A stretch of DNA of 44,109 bases from an uncultured Acetatifactor sp. (lineage in GTDB: Bacteria; Bacillota; Clostridia; Lachnospirales; Lachnospiraceae). Made by a program: the position numbers and the translations under genes. The DNA is taken from assembly GCA_910583845.1 (NCBI GenBank), contig CAJUAB010000037.1, forward strand, positions 1-44,109. The letters are read 5' to 3'. The notes under the pieces were generated by a model, which worked only from the letters and a program-made list of their open reading frames with translations, searched no databases and was not told the DNA's origin. How positions within the stretch are numbered: the stretch's first letter is position 1; each line of letters opens with the position of its first letter. Below, in pieces: positions 25,975-34,233 of the stretch.

Positions 25975-26003
25975 TTGATTTTACCGCCTGTTTTTTGTAG
26001 AAT
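25975..26003 (+). promoter_or_regulatory. Promoter of the DUF1846 gene
   Basis: TTGATT, 17 bases, TAGAAT on the plus strand. Same -35 as the divergent ftsH promoter. Confidence 0.7.
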
Positions 26004-26131
26004 AAGAAGAGTCGGGTATCGCCTGTCCGATTCTTTTAGCGTAAAAATACGTCAAAATGTATGTGTATTATAAACTACAGTTGTGTTCTTTTTGTGAAGA
26101 AACACAGGCCTTGGGGAGGAATATGGAACAA

Positions 26132-27616
26132 ATGAGTAAAATCGGTTTCGACCACGACAAATACCTGAAAATGCAGTCGGAAAAAATCCGGGACCGGATT
26201 GCGGCTTTCGGCGGTAAACTCTATCTGGAATTCGGGGGCAAGCTCTTTGATGACACCCATGCCTCCCGGGTGCTTCCCGGCTTTAAGCCCGACAGCAAAA
26301 TCAATATGCTGGCCCAGCTCCGGGACCACGCGGAGATCGTCATCGTCATCAACGCGGCGGATATTGAAAAAAATAAAGTGCGCGCCGACCTGGGCATCAC
26401 CTACGATGTGGACGTGCTCCGTCTGATCGACGCGTTCCGGGGCTACGGTCTGTATGTGGGCAGCGTATGCCTGACCCGCTTCGCGGAGCAGCCCAGCGCC
26501 GTTGCGTACCAGAAAAAGCTGGAATCCCTGGGCATGAAGGTGTACCGGCATTATTCCATTTCCGGCTACCCCTCCAACATCCCGCTGATCGTCAGCGATG
26601 AAGGCTACGGGCGCAACGAATATATTGAGACCTCCCGGGAGCTGGTGGTAGTCACGGCCCCCGGCCCGGGCAGCGGCAAGATGGCCACCTGTCTATCCCA
26701 GCTCTATCATGAGCACAAGCGGGGAATCAAGGCCGGTTACGCGAAATACGAGACTTTTCCCATCTGGAACCTGGCTCTGAAACATCCGGTGAACCTGGCC
26801 TATGAGGCGGCTACCGCCGACCTGAACGACGTGAACATGATCGACCCCTTTCATCTGGAGGCCTACGGGGAAACCACCATCAACTATAACCGGGACGTGG
26901 AGATCTTTCCGGTACTCAGCGCCATGTTTGAAAAAATTATGGGGGAATCCCCCTACAAGTCTCCTACTGACATGGGCGTAAATATGGCGGGGCTGTGCAT
27001 TGTGGACGATGAGGTCTGCCGGGAGGCATCCTGTCAGGAAATTATCCGAAGGTACTACAATACCATGTGCGAAAAACGCCAGGGCAGCGCGGATGACGAT
27101 CAGATTCTGAAACTGGAGCTGTTGATGAAACAGGCCGGCATCACGGTGGACAGCCGTCCGGTGGTCAGCGCCGCCAAGGTCAAGGCGGCCGCCACAGGCA
27201 AACCTGCCACCGCCATCCAGCTGCCGGACGGGCGAATCATCACCGGCAAGACCAGCGAGCTCCTGGGCGCTTCCTCCGCCATGCTGCTGAATGCGCTGAA
27301 GGTACTGGCGGATATTCCCGACGAAGTGCAGCTGATCTCTCCCAGCACCATCGGCCCCATCCAAGAGTTGAAAATCGGGCATCTGGGCAACCGCAATCCC
27401 CGCCTGCACACCGATGAAATCCTCATTGCGCTGGCCATCTGCGCCTCCACGGACGAGACGGCAGGGCGGGCCATCCGCCAGCTCCAGAATCTGCGGGGCT
27501 CCGAAGTGCATTCCAGCGTGATTCTGTCCCAGGTGGACAAGAATGTACTCCGCAAACTGGGAGTGAATCTGACCTGCGAACCGGAGTATGAGTCCAACGG
27601 ACTGTACCACAACTGA
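26132..27616 (+). CDS. DUF1846 family protein
   Basis: About 494 residues, the usual length of DUF1846 proteins, which are widespread in Firmicutes and of unknown function. Family phrases: IGFDHDKYLKMQSEKIRDRI at the start, GKLYLEFGGKLFDDTHASRVLPGF, RADLGITYDVDVLR, VTAPGPGSGKMATCLSQLYHE (a P-loop-like Gly-rich stretch) and IKAGYAKYETFPIWNL. The phrase AYEAATADLNDVNMIDPFH is also conserved. Two ATGs follow the GGGGAGGA site: 26123 at 3 bases and 26132 at 12; I chose 26132 because homologous proteins as I recall them begin M-x-IGFD. The longer frame to 26057 lacks a ribosome site. Monocistronic, with its own promoter and a downstream hairpin. Confidence 0.88.
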   Translation: MSKIGFDHDKYLKMQSEKIRDRIAAFGGKLYLEFGGKLFDDTHASRVLPGFKPDSKINMLAQLRDHAEIVIVINAADIEKNKVRADLGITYDVDVLRLIDAFRGYGLYVGSVCLTRFAEQPSAVAYQKKLESLGMKVYRHYSISGYPSNIPLIVSDEGYGRNEYIETSRELVVVTAPGPGSGKMATCLSQLYHEHKRGIKAGYAKYETFPIWNLALKHPVNLAYEAATADLNDVNMIDPFHLEAYGETTINYNRDVEIFPVLSAMFEKIMGESPYKSPTDMGVNMAGLCIVDDEVCREASCQEIIRRYYNTMCEKRQGSADDDQILKLELLMKQAGITVDSRPVVSAAKVKAAATGKPATAIQLPDGRIITGKTSELLGASSAMLLNALKVLADIPDEVQLISPSTIGPIQELKIGHLGNRNPRLHTDEILIALAICASTDETAGRAIRQLQNLRGSEVHSSVILSQVDKNVLRKLGVNLTCEPEYESNGLYHN

Positions 27617-27660
27617 CAAAGAAAATCGCCGGAGAACCGGAGGCCGCGCATTTCTCCGGG

Positions 27661-27731
27661 AAACGCGCTCCGGCGATCAGCTCCGCGCCTTTCTCCGGAA
27701 AACGCACGGAGCTGATCGCCGGAGCGTGTTT
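27661..27731. repeat. 25-bp inverted repeat hairpin after the DUF1846 gene
   Basis: A 20-bp perfect GC-rich inverted repeat (27666-27685 with 27707-27726) extended by five more pairs, one of them G-U. The loop and left flank also carry a direct repeat around TTTCTCCGG (27650 and 27690). Neither end has a U run suited to termination. It may be a repetitive extragenic palindrome. Confidence 0.85.
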
Positions 27732-27753
27732 GAAAATGCTCTGGTAAATATGG

Positions 27754-27843
27754 AAAACTGCCACAAAATAACCTGTACAGACGGCCCGGCATACAAAAAT
27801 CCCTGTCAGCCGAATGCAAAGATTATTTTATGGCAGTTTTTTT
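27754..27843 (+). terminator. Long-loop terminator-like hairpin
   Basis: An 18-bp inverted repeat (AAAACTGCCACAAAATAA with TTATTTTATGGCAGTTTT, one mismatch) is followed by extra T on the plus strand. The loop is about 50 nt, unusually large. It sits between the convergent DUF1846 and yitT genes and could act on both strands, because A-rich arms give a T-rich end in each direction. Confidence 0.6.
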
Positions 27844-27856
27844 GACACAATTCCCT

Positions 27857-28738
27857 CTATAATTTTTTCAGATAGTTACCCTCCACATGTACGCCCTCAT
27901 TGATCACGATAAAAGCCTGGGGATCATGCTTGTGGACGATGGCCTTGAGCTGGTGTACCTCATACTTTGACATCATAATGTACAGGATGTGGGACTCCTC
28001 ATGGGTGTAGGCACCCACGGTCTTCCATTTGGTAATGCCGCGCCCCAGCTCTGAGAACACTTCCCTCTCCAGTTCCTGGGAGCTGATCTTGGTGATCACG
28101 TTCACTTCCACATTGATGTTCTGGGCGTGCAGCCTGTCAATGGCCACGGAGTAAACCGCCGCGTTGATCACGGAATACAGCGCCGTCTCCACGTCAAACA
28201 AAAACAGGCAGGCACCGTACAACACCAGATTCATCATCAGGTTGACTCTTCCCACGCTGAAATCCTGTCTCCATTTCACCAGAATAACTCCCACGATATC
28301 CATGCCCCCGCCGGAGGCCCCCATGCGCAGCAGCACCCCCACGCCCGCGCCGCAGATAATGCCGCCGATCACACTGGCCAGCATGGGATCTTCCACAATC
28401 TGGGTTACCGGTATGACAGCCATGCCACCTGACATCACTGTCACACAAAGCAAAGTTTTCAGAAGAAATTTTTTACCCATTTTCCGATAGCCGATGACAA
28501 AAATCGGAATATTGATGATATAGTAGATTATACCGGCGATGTCCACATTGCCTATGGGCAGACATTCCACCAGCAGTGTGCGGACCACCTGGCAAAGGCC
28601 CATGATACCGCTGCTGTACAGACCCGAGGGCACGATAAACAGATTGGTTCCCACCGCATAGATCGCCGCCCCCAGCATTGCAAGCAAAGTACGCCTGCCC
28701 TCATACATCAGCAGGCGTTTATCCTTTAAAATATTCAT
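27857..28738 (-). CDS. YitT family membrane protein
   Basis: 293 residues: about five or six transmembrane segments followed by a C-terminal cytoplasmic DUF2179 domain. Typical phrases are GAAIYAVGTNLFIVPSGLYSSGIMG, GGIICGAGVGVLLRMGASGGGMDIVG and, in the soluble domain, ERGVTKWKT-like GRGITKWKTVGAYTHEE and HDPQAFIVINEGVHVEGNY. Function of the family is unknown. It begins 72 bases after the thioredoxin gene and shares its strand, so they may form one transcript. Confidence 0.9.
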   Translation of the reverse strand: MNILKDKRLLMYEGRRTLLAMLGAAIYAVGTNLFIVPSGLYSSGIMGLCQVVRTLLVECLPIGNVDIAGIIYYIINIPIFVIGYRKMGKKFLLKTLLCVTVMSGGMAVIPVTQIVEDPMLASVIGGIICGAGVGVLLRMGASGGGMDIVGVILVKWRQDFSVGRVNLMMNLVLYGACLFLFDVETALYSVINAAVYSVAIDRLHAQNINVEVNVITKISSQELEREVFSELGRGITKWKTVGAYTHEESHILYIMMSKYEVHQLKAIVHKHDPQAFIVINEGVHVEGNYLKKL

Positions 28739-28810
28739 CTCCGTCCCCTTATATATGGCGAATTTATCTCTCCCGGATTTTCCCTTAAACCTCCGCAGCG
28801 CGGTATCCGT

Positions 28811-29122
28811 TCAGATAAATGCCCTGATTTTTTCCTCTAAATCCGCGGCGGACATGCCCCCTACATAGGTGGCCGCAGGCTGCCCGTTCCGGAAGAAAAT
28901 AAAGGTGGGGATATTCCTCACACGGTATTTGTCGGAAATCTCCATGGCCTCTTCCACATTCAGCTTGCCGATCTTGATCTGCCCCTCGTATTTCTCGGCC
29001 ATGCGCTCCACCAGCGGGGCCATCATCTTGCAGGGGGCGCACCAGTCGGCGTAAAAATCCACCAGCACTGTCCCCTGTGCCTGTAATACCTCTGTCTCAA
29101 AATTTTCCGCTGTAAACTTCAT
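28811..29122 (-). CDS. trxA: Thioredoxin
   Basis: Small cytoplasmic redox protein of 103 residues that reduces protein disulfides and is itself reduced by thioredoxin reductase. The active site is WCAPCK (the usual WCGPC with Gly to Ala), preceded by VLVDFYAD. The cis-Pro region is RNIPTFIFFRNG and the end GGMSAADLEEKI is normal. The ATG at 29122 has GGAGG 8 bases upstream; the longer frame to 29164 includes the promoter region. Confidence 0.95.
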   Translation of the reverse strand: MKFTAENFETEVLQAQGTVLVDFYADWCAPCKMMAPLVERMAEKYEGQIKIGKLNVEEAMEISDKYRVRNIPTFIFFRNGQPAATYVGGMSAADLEEKIRAFI

Positions 29123-29163
29123 ATTGTTGTCCTCCTCTGACATATATTTTTTATTCACACACA

Positions 29164-29192
29164 TTTACATCCACTCGCCATATGACAGTCAA
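29164..29192 (-). promoter_or_regulatory. Candidate promoter of trxA
   Basis: TTGACT, 17 bases, TGTAAA, about 40 bases before the trxA start. Confidence 0.5.
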
Positions 29193-29284
29193 TATCCCCG
29201 GACAGGATCATCCGCCATACCGCCGGTTCACAGCCGAAAGCGCCACAGACCGGAGGCAGACCTGATCACCCGGAATATGTCCGG

Positions 29285-30292
29285 CTAGTGATATAAATAT
29301 GTATCAAGCAACTGTTCTACGCCGGACTCTTCCTGCGGCGCTTTAGGATCTTTATTCGTCATGACAACGGCCAGGGAATCACATCGAAGATCAATCTTCA
29401 ACATGCACTGCCCGTTCTCCCCCCATCCTTTGGAGACGATCACATCCTCCCCCTGCCTAAACAACCCCAGTCCGGCCCAGGGAAAGTTTTCAGGTGACTT
29501 CGTCATTTCCCTGGCGGAATCCTGACATAAAATACGGCCATGTCCCCGGAGGGAGTCCACAAAATCCTTCGCGATAGTCAGGAGCTCCCCCGGCGTGGTC
29601 CAGAGTCCGGACGCCGCGAGATCCGGACTTAAAGGGTATTTTCCCTCAACCGGCGAACCGTCCCCCTTATACCCTGTGGCCATCTTCCCCTTTTGGGAGA
29701 AGGTCTCCATATGTTCCCGCGTCCCGAAGAAGGTCTCTCGCAAACCCAGTCTGTCGAACACCAGCTCCTTCGCCAGATCCGCGAATCCCTTCCCGGAGAC
29801 ATCCTCAAGCAACAACTGCAGCACACAGAATCCCGCGTCCGAATATTCAAACACCGATCCCGGAGTCCGTTCCACAACCGCCGGGCGATTATTATAGGCC
29901 GTTGTGCCCTCCAGAATATCCACCACACTCATGACCTGATCGCTGAGCCGATACCCGTAAAATCCGTCCTCCCCGTCCAGGATTCCGGCCGTATGACACA
30001 GCAGGCATCTGATGGAGACATCGCTTTCCTCACCGCTCAGATCCCGGAGCTTCCAATGGGCCAGACAGGAATTGGCGGGCTTGTCAAGTTCTGTCAAACC
30101 CTGCTCGGACAGCTTCATGACACAGATGGCCGTGATGAACTTGGATATGGAACAGGCGGGAAAAACAGTCCGCTCATCCACCCTTATTCCATCCTCCCTG
30201 TCCGCAAAACCATAGGACTCCTGCCTGGTCCCTCCCGTCGGCCCGGCGCAGGCAATGCCCACTCCCGGAAATCTTTTTATGATCTCTTCCAT
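29285..30292 (-). CDS. Serine hydrolase of the beta-lactamase/D-Ala peptidase (AmpC-like) family
   Basis: Soluble penicillin-binding-like serine hydrolase, 335 residues with no signal peptide visible. The catalytic S-x-x-K is in FPACSISKFITAICVM; the Y-x-N equivalent is YSDAGFCVLQ (Y-S-D, as in AmpC-like esterases), and the third motif is likely HGRILC or the KGWGENG stretch near the end. This fold is used by beta-lactamases, esterases and peptidases, so substrate is open. The ATG at 30292 has GAGGT 9 bases upstream; the longer frame starts at TTG and is not needed. It lies 52 bases after trmB. Confidence 0.85.
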   Translation of the reverse strand: MEEIIKRFPGVGIACAGPTGGTRQESYGFADREDGIRVDERTVFPACSISKFITAICVMKLSEQGLTELDKPANSCLAHWKLRDLSGEESDVSIRCLLCHTAGILDGEDGFYGYRLSDQVMSVVDILEGTTAYNNRPAVVERTPGSVFEYSDAGFCVLQLLLEDVSGKGFADLAKELVFDRLGLRETFFGTREHMETFSQKGKMATGYKGDGSPVEGKYPLSPDLAASGLWTTPGELLTIAKDFVDSLRGHGRILCQDSAREMTKSPENFPWAGLGLFRQGEDVIVSKGWGENGQCMLKIDLRCDSLAVVMTNKDPKAPQEESGVEQLLDTYLYH

Positions 30293-30344
30293 CCTGTTTT
30301 GACCTCGCAATTCTCAGACGGCCGGAAATTTCCGGTCGTAAACC

Positions 30345-30989
30345 TTATTTTTCCCGGTAAATAACATATTTATAGATGGGATTGCCCATGGCGGAAAATT
30401 TTTCCTCATATTCCGTCATCACATTGTCCTGCATCAACACCGCGTCCTGATGCAGGTCCCGGGTGATCTCCCTGAGTTTCCAGCCTGCGGGGGCCAGCTC
30501 CTCCACCGCGAAGTCAAACAACTCCCGGTTGTCGGTCTTGAATTCCAGCTGTCCCCGGGCTTCCAGAATCACATCATATCTGGCCAGAAACTGTCTGGAG
30601 GGAAGCCTGCGCCTGGCATGCCTGTCCTTGGGCCAGGGATCGGAAAAATTCAGATAGATGCGGTCCACTTCGCCGGGGGCAAACACCTCCGTGATCTCCT
30701 CCGCCTCCATGCGGATAAATCTCAGATTGGGCAGTTCCTCCTCCTCCATCTTCTGAATGGCCCGCAGCAACACGCTGGAATATTTTTCGATGCCGATATA
30801 ATTGATCTCCGGGTGCAGGCGGGCCATGGTGTGGATAAATTTCCCCTTTCCCATACCGATTTCGATGTGAATCGGAAGGGTGTTCTCAAACAGCTGTGCC
30901 CATTTTCCCCGCCAGCGCCTCTCCTCATGCACCACATAGGCGCTGGCGGCAATCACCTCGCGGGAACCTGTAATGTTACGCAATCGCAT
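30345..30989 (-). CDS. trmB: tRNA (guanine-N7-)-methyltransferase
   Basis: Uses S-adenosylmethionine to methylate G46 of the tRNA variable loop. 214 residues. The SAM site is IEIGMGKGKFIHTMA, followed by YIGIEKYSSVLLRA. The family motif NFSDPWPKDRHARRRL is intact, with the conserved Asp-Pro-Trp-Pro. TDNRELFDFAVEEL follows as usual. It begins 2 bases after the dacF-like stop, with GGAGG inside the last codons of that gene, so translation is coupled. Confidence 0.97.
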   Translation of the reverse strand: MRLRNITGSREVIAASAYVVHEERRWRGKWAQLFENTLPIHIEIGMGKGKFIHTMARLHPEINYIGIEKYSSVLLRAIQKMEEEELPNLRFIRMEAEEITEVFAPGEVDRIYLNFSDPWPKDRHARRRLPSRQFLARYDVILEARGQLEFKTDNRELFDFAVEELAPAGWKLREITRDLHQDAVLMQDNVMTEYEEKFSAMGNPIYKYVIYREK

Positions 30990-30991
30990 AT

Positions 30992-33115
30992 CTATTGATC
31001 CTCCGGCCTTTCATAGAAAATTTCTTCCTCCGGCAGTTCATGCAGCTGACGGTAACCCGGCTGCGGGTTTACTCCCTGCCTCCTGCGCAGCTGTCTGCGG
31101 CGGGCTTCCTTCACCTCCTGACGGTGCTGGCTGAAAAAGCCCGGTCCCGTTTTTTCCTGATAGTCCCGGCGCTTCTGTCTGCGGCGGGCTTCCCTCGCCT
31201 CCTGTCCCAGCAGCCTGCGGGAATCCGGAGCCGGCTTCTCCTCATAATCCCGGCGCTTCTGCCTGCGGCGGGCTTCTTTCACCTCCTGCCCCAGCAGCTG
31301 GCGATAACCCGGGGCCGGTTTCTCCTCATAATCCCGGCGCTGCTGCCTGCGGCGGGCTTCCTTTACCTCCTGCCGATGCAGCCTGATATAGCTCGTCCCC
31401 GGTCTCTCATCCTCCTCCCGCCTCTGTAGTCTGCGGCGGGCTTCCTTCACTTCCTGGCGGCGCAGCTGGCGGTAACTTATCTCCTGCCCTTCATCTTCCT
31501 CCCGCCTCTGTAGTCTGCGGCGGGCTTCCTTCACCTCCTGGCGGCGCAGCTGGGCGGCGCTGGGCCCGGCCTCCTCCGGTTGCTCCTCCCGGTGCCGCAG
31601 TCTGCGCCGGGCCTCCTTCACCTGTCGGCGGCGCAGCTGAGCCACACTCATTTCCTGCTCTTCCTCATATTCTGTGGGATGGTGCTTTCTCCGGTCCTTC
31701 AACCAGATTCGCCGGGTGTTGGTACGCCGGGCGGGAAAGTGATATTCTTTCAGAAAATGTCTGAGCGCCCACGCCGCCAGTCCCGCGGCGGCCAGAATCC
31801 CCGCCCACAGCAAGAGTTTTGTCACATCCACAAAAATAAAGTCCGGTACATGATCCCCCCCGGCTGTCTCTTCCGGCCTGCCGCTGTGAAAGCCATATCC
31901 CTGTTCCTGCGTTGCCGCCAGATCCACGGACACGCTGCCCAGATCCACTCCCTGATAATTATAATGGATAACGGCCGCCTGTCCCTCATCCGCGGTGTCA
32001 TAGCTGATGGTGGATGTCACATCCTCAAAATCCACCGTTCTGGGCAGCACAATACAATCCTCCCGGTTCAGTGACAGCAACGGTCTGGAGCTGCCGAATA
32101 TATCGTTCTCTCCATAGAAAAGACCTGTGCTTCCAATATCATATTTCGTCTCCACCTGAGACACATTGACTTTGGTAAAATTACCAAATCCGTAATTGAA
32201 CAGCGCGATGGTATCCTCGTAGTGGGCAGGAGATTCGTCCCTGAGCACCACGCAGATCAGTTTCATGCCGTCCCGCTCCGCGCAGGAGACCACACTGAAA
32301 CGCGCCGCGTTTGTATAACCGGTCTTGACTCCCACCAGATCCTCATAGCCGTAGGATCTGCCGGGGAGCAATTCTATTTTCGAGTTCTCCAGCTTTTCAT
32401 AGGGCATATGGTCGTTGGGCAGAATATGAAGCCGGGGCGTCATGGAAATCCGGCACAGCAGTTCGTTAGCAAAAAAAGCCTTGCCGATCATGGCAAGATC
32501 ATAAGCGGAGGTATAGTGGTTTTCATCCGGCAGGCCGTTGGGATTGACAAAATTCGAATCCACGCATCCCAGCTCCGCCGCCCTCTGGTTCATAATCTCA
32601 GCGAAGTCCTGCCAGTCGGTGCCGGTGATATGCTCCGCCACCGCGAAGGACACCTCGTTGGCGGAACGGATCAGAATGGCATTCAGGCAGTCCTCCATGG
32701 TAAGCTGCTGCCCCACATCCATGGCTATATGATTGCTGTCCGAGGGAGTGTCATAAATGGCATCCCGGGAAAAAGTCACCCATTCGTCCAGAGAACACCT
32801 CTCGGAAGCAATCAGGGTAGTGAGAATCTTGGTGGTGCTGGCGGGATACTGCCGGGCATGAATGTTTTTGGCATAGAGAACGGCGCCGGTCTCCGCCTCG
32901 ATCAGAATGGCCGAACCCGCCGTGACCACCGGGCCTGTGGGCCAGCCCGGAATCTCGTTGCTCTCCACCGTCATACCCTGCTGTGCCAAAACGCGTTCCT
33001 CCACAGTCTCCGCAGAGACCGGTATGCCGCAGCAAAGCAGAACAAACCCCATCAGCAAAGCACAGACCCGCCGCCCTCTATCTCCGGAAAACATTGACGC
33101 TGATCTTTTTTTCAT
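30992..33115 (-). CDS. DacF-like D-alanyl-D-alanine carboxypeptidase with cytoplasmic 28-residue repeat tail
   Basis: Peptidase S11 family penicillin-binding protein that trims the terminal D-Ala of peptidoglycan stems outside the membrane. Signal peptide (VCALLMGFVLLCCGIPVSA). Active-site motifs: STTK (S93, K96), SAN (151-153) and KTG (264-266); the PBP5-like C-terminal domain follows to about residue 410. A single transmembrane helix (about 432-452) then turns the chain inside. Residues 489-686 are seven repeats of about 28 residues with the core EVKEARRR, strongly basic and predicted helical, plus a partial eighth unit. Ordinary DacF ends soon after the membrane anchor (about 400-460 residues). 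ATG overlaps the exonuclease stop (ATGA), with AAAGGA upstream; trmB follows at 2 bases. Confidence 0.93.
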   Translation of the reverse strand: MKKRSASMFSGDRGRRVCALLMGFVLLCCGIPVSAETVEERVLAQQGMTVESNEIPGWPTGPVVTAGSAILIEAETGAVLYAKNIHARQYPASTTKILTTLIASERCSLDEWVTFSRDAIYDTPSDSNHIAMDVGQQLTMEDCLNAILIRSANEVSFAVAEHITGTDWQDFAEIMNQRAAELGCVDSNFVNPNGLPDENHYTSAYDLAMIGKAFFANELLCRISMTPRLHILPNDHMPYEKLENSKIELLPGRSYGYEDLVGVKTGYTNAARFSVVSCAERDGMKLICVVLRDESPAHYEDTIALFNYGFGNFTKVNVSQVETKYDIGSTGLFYGENDIFGSSRPLLSLNREDCIVLPRTVDFEDVTSTISYDTADEGQAAVIHYNYQGVDLGSVSVDLAATQEQGYGFHSGRPEETAGGDHVPDFIFVDVTKLLLWAGILAAAGLAAWALRHFLKEYHFPARRTNTRRIWLKDRRKHHPTEYEEEQEMSVAQLRRRQVKEARRRLRHREEQPEEAGPSAAQLRRQEVKEARRRLQRREEDEGQEISYRQLRRQEVKEARRRLQRREEDERPGTSYIRLHRQEVKEARRRQQRRDYEEKPAPGYRQLLGQEVKEARRRQKRRDYEEKPAPDSRRLLGQEAREARRRQKRRDYQEKTGPGFFSQHRQEVKEARRRQLRRRQGVNPQPGYRQLHELPEEEIFYERPEDQ
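31058..31651 (-). repeat. 84-bp tandem repeats encoding the DacF tail, seven units
   Basis: Seven units, the first 90 bp and the other six 84 bp, share the plus-strand core GCCTGCGGCGGGCTTC (reverse of the EARRR codons). Differences are mostly synonymous or conservative at the core and free in the linkers, which suggests selection on the protein as well as DNA duplication. Adjacent pairs are most alike (units 2-3 and 4-5). Confidence 0.95.
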
Positions 33116-34107
33116 GAAATATGTCCTTTCAGACGGACGGCCTTGTCCGACGCCTTCTCAGCCGGTTTTCTGGAATGATTATGCATCTTGCGGGCATGGT
33201 CCCGGCGCTCAGTCAATTTTTCCACATCCTCCGGAGCAATAAAACGGCTGGTCTTTACCACATATACCTGCCCGTCCTCCGTCTTGCGGATGCGGGCCTT
33301 GCATTTCAGATAGCCGTGCTTCTCGCAGAACGCCACGCAGTAGTAATGCCGCCCGTTGGGGGAAAACCATTTCACTTTTTTGCGCAGATTCCGCCGGCAC
33401 AGATAGCACTTGCTGGAACTTACCTCCCGGTCCGCCAGCGCTGCGGCCTTGTCCGGGAAAACGCGGGAAATGTATTTAAAATAGGAATCAAACTGTACCT
33501 TGATCTCCTCCTCCCGGCAGGAGGGAGGATTATATACATCATACGACACGTTTCTCAGCACCGCCAGATCCTGAATCGCGGCCAGCACCTTGGCCGTATA
33601 GTAGGCATCGCTGAAAGCCCTGTGAAAGGGGATATCTTTCTCAATCTCCAGATAGTCCACCGCCCATTCCAGCGCCCGCCTGCTCTTGCGGTCCTCATAG
33701 GCAATGCTGAACAATTTCTGCACGTCCAAAAAGGCTATGGGCCCTCTGGATAAGGGCTCCATGCCATAATAACGCAGATTGCGCTGCAATTCCGTCAGGT
33801 CCAACGGCCCCCAGGTGCAGAAAATATAGTCTTCCCCGCACCAGCGCAGAAAGTCCTCCACCACCTGTGTGAAGGGCTTCCCCCGCTCCAGCTCTTCCAT
33901 ACGGATATGGATCAGTTTTCCGGTTATTTTGTGCATGCGATGATACACTGTGGGCCTGATCAGCTGACTGAACTCGCTTATCATGATCCGCTCATGATTT
34001 AATTTTATCGCACCGATCTCTATGATCTCAAAGGGCAGTGCCGCTGCTTCCGGCTCCTGCCCGGTGCTGCTTTGATTCCATTCCAGATCCAGAATAATAT
34101 AATTCAC
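33112..34107 (-). CDS. DEDDh 3'-5' exonuclease (KapD/ERI1-like) with C-terminal zinc-ribbon-like region
   Basis: DnaQ-fold 3'-5' exonuclease, 331 residues. Exo I is YIILDLEWN (D7, E9), Exo II is FCTWGPLDLTEL, and Exo III is HRAFSDAYYTAKVL (His and Asp of DEDDh). This arrangement is closest to the KapD/ERI1-type enzymes, which can act on RNA ends. After residue 235 a CYLC...C...H cluster and basic stretches suggest a zinc-binding, nucleic-acid-binding tail. The start is GTG at 34107 with GGGAG 7 bases before it. The last four bases overlap the dacF-like start. An extended -10 promoter lies about 85 bases upstream. Confidence 0.85.
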   Translation of the reverse strand: MNYIILDLEWNQSSTGQEPEAAALPFEIIEIGAIKLNHERIMISEFSQLIRPTVYHRMHKITGKLIHIRMEELERGKPFTQVVEDFLRWCGEDYIFCTWGPLDLTELQRNLRYYGMEPLSRGPIAFLDVQKLFSIAYEDRKSRRALEWAVDYLEIEKDIPFHRAFSDAYYTAKVLAAIQDLAVLRNVSYDVYNPPSCREEEIKVQFDSYFKYISRVFPDKAAALADREVSSSKCYLCRRNLRKKVKWFSPNGRHYYCVAFCEKHGYLKCKARIRKTEDGQVYVVKTSRFIAPEDVEKLTERRDHARKMHNHSRKPAEKASDKAVRLKGHIS

Positions 34108-34191
34108 CGTTTTCTCCCGAAATCGACTGTAGACATTTGTATTCCCGGCAATATTTTGCCACGGTGTGGCGCGTTTTGCTCATTATAACAC

Positions 34192-34200
34192 ATCTTTTTC
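34192..34200 (-). promoter_or_regulatory. Extended -10 promoter of the exonuclease-dacF-trmB operon
   Basis: TGT-TATAAT (perfect -10 with the extended TGn) about 85 bases before the GTG. The -35 region is poor, as often in extended -10 promoters. Confidence 0.55.
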
Positions 34201-34233
34201 GATTCGGAAAGAGTCAGTTGCTTCCGTGGACGC

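Noticed and set aside
30318..30339. 22-bp palindrome between trmB and the serine hydrolase gene (ACGGCCGG...CCGGTCGT)
   Set aside because: Looks like a terminator only on the plus strand, where no gene precedes it; on the minus strand no U run follows.
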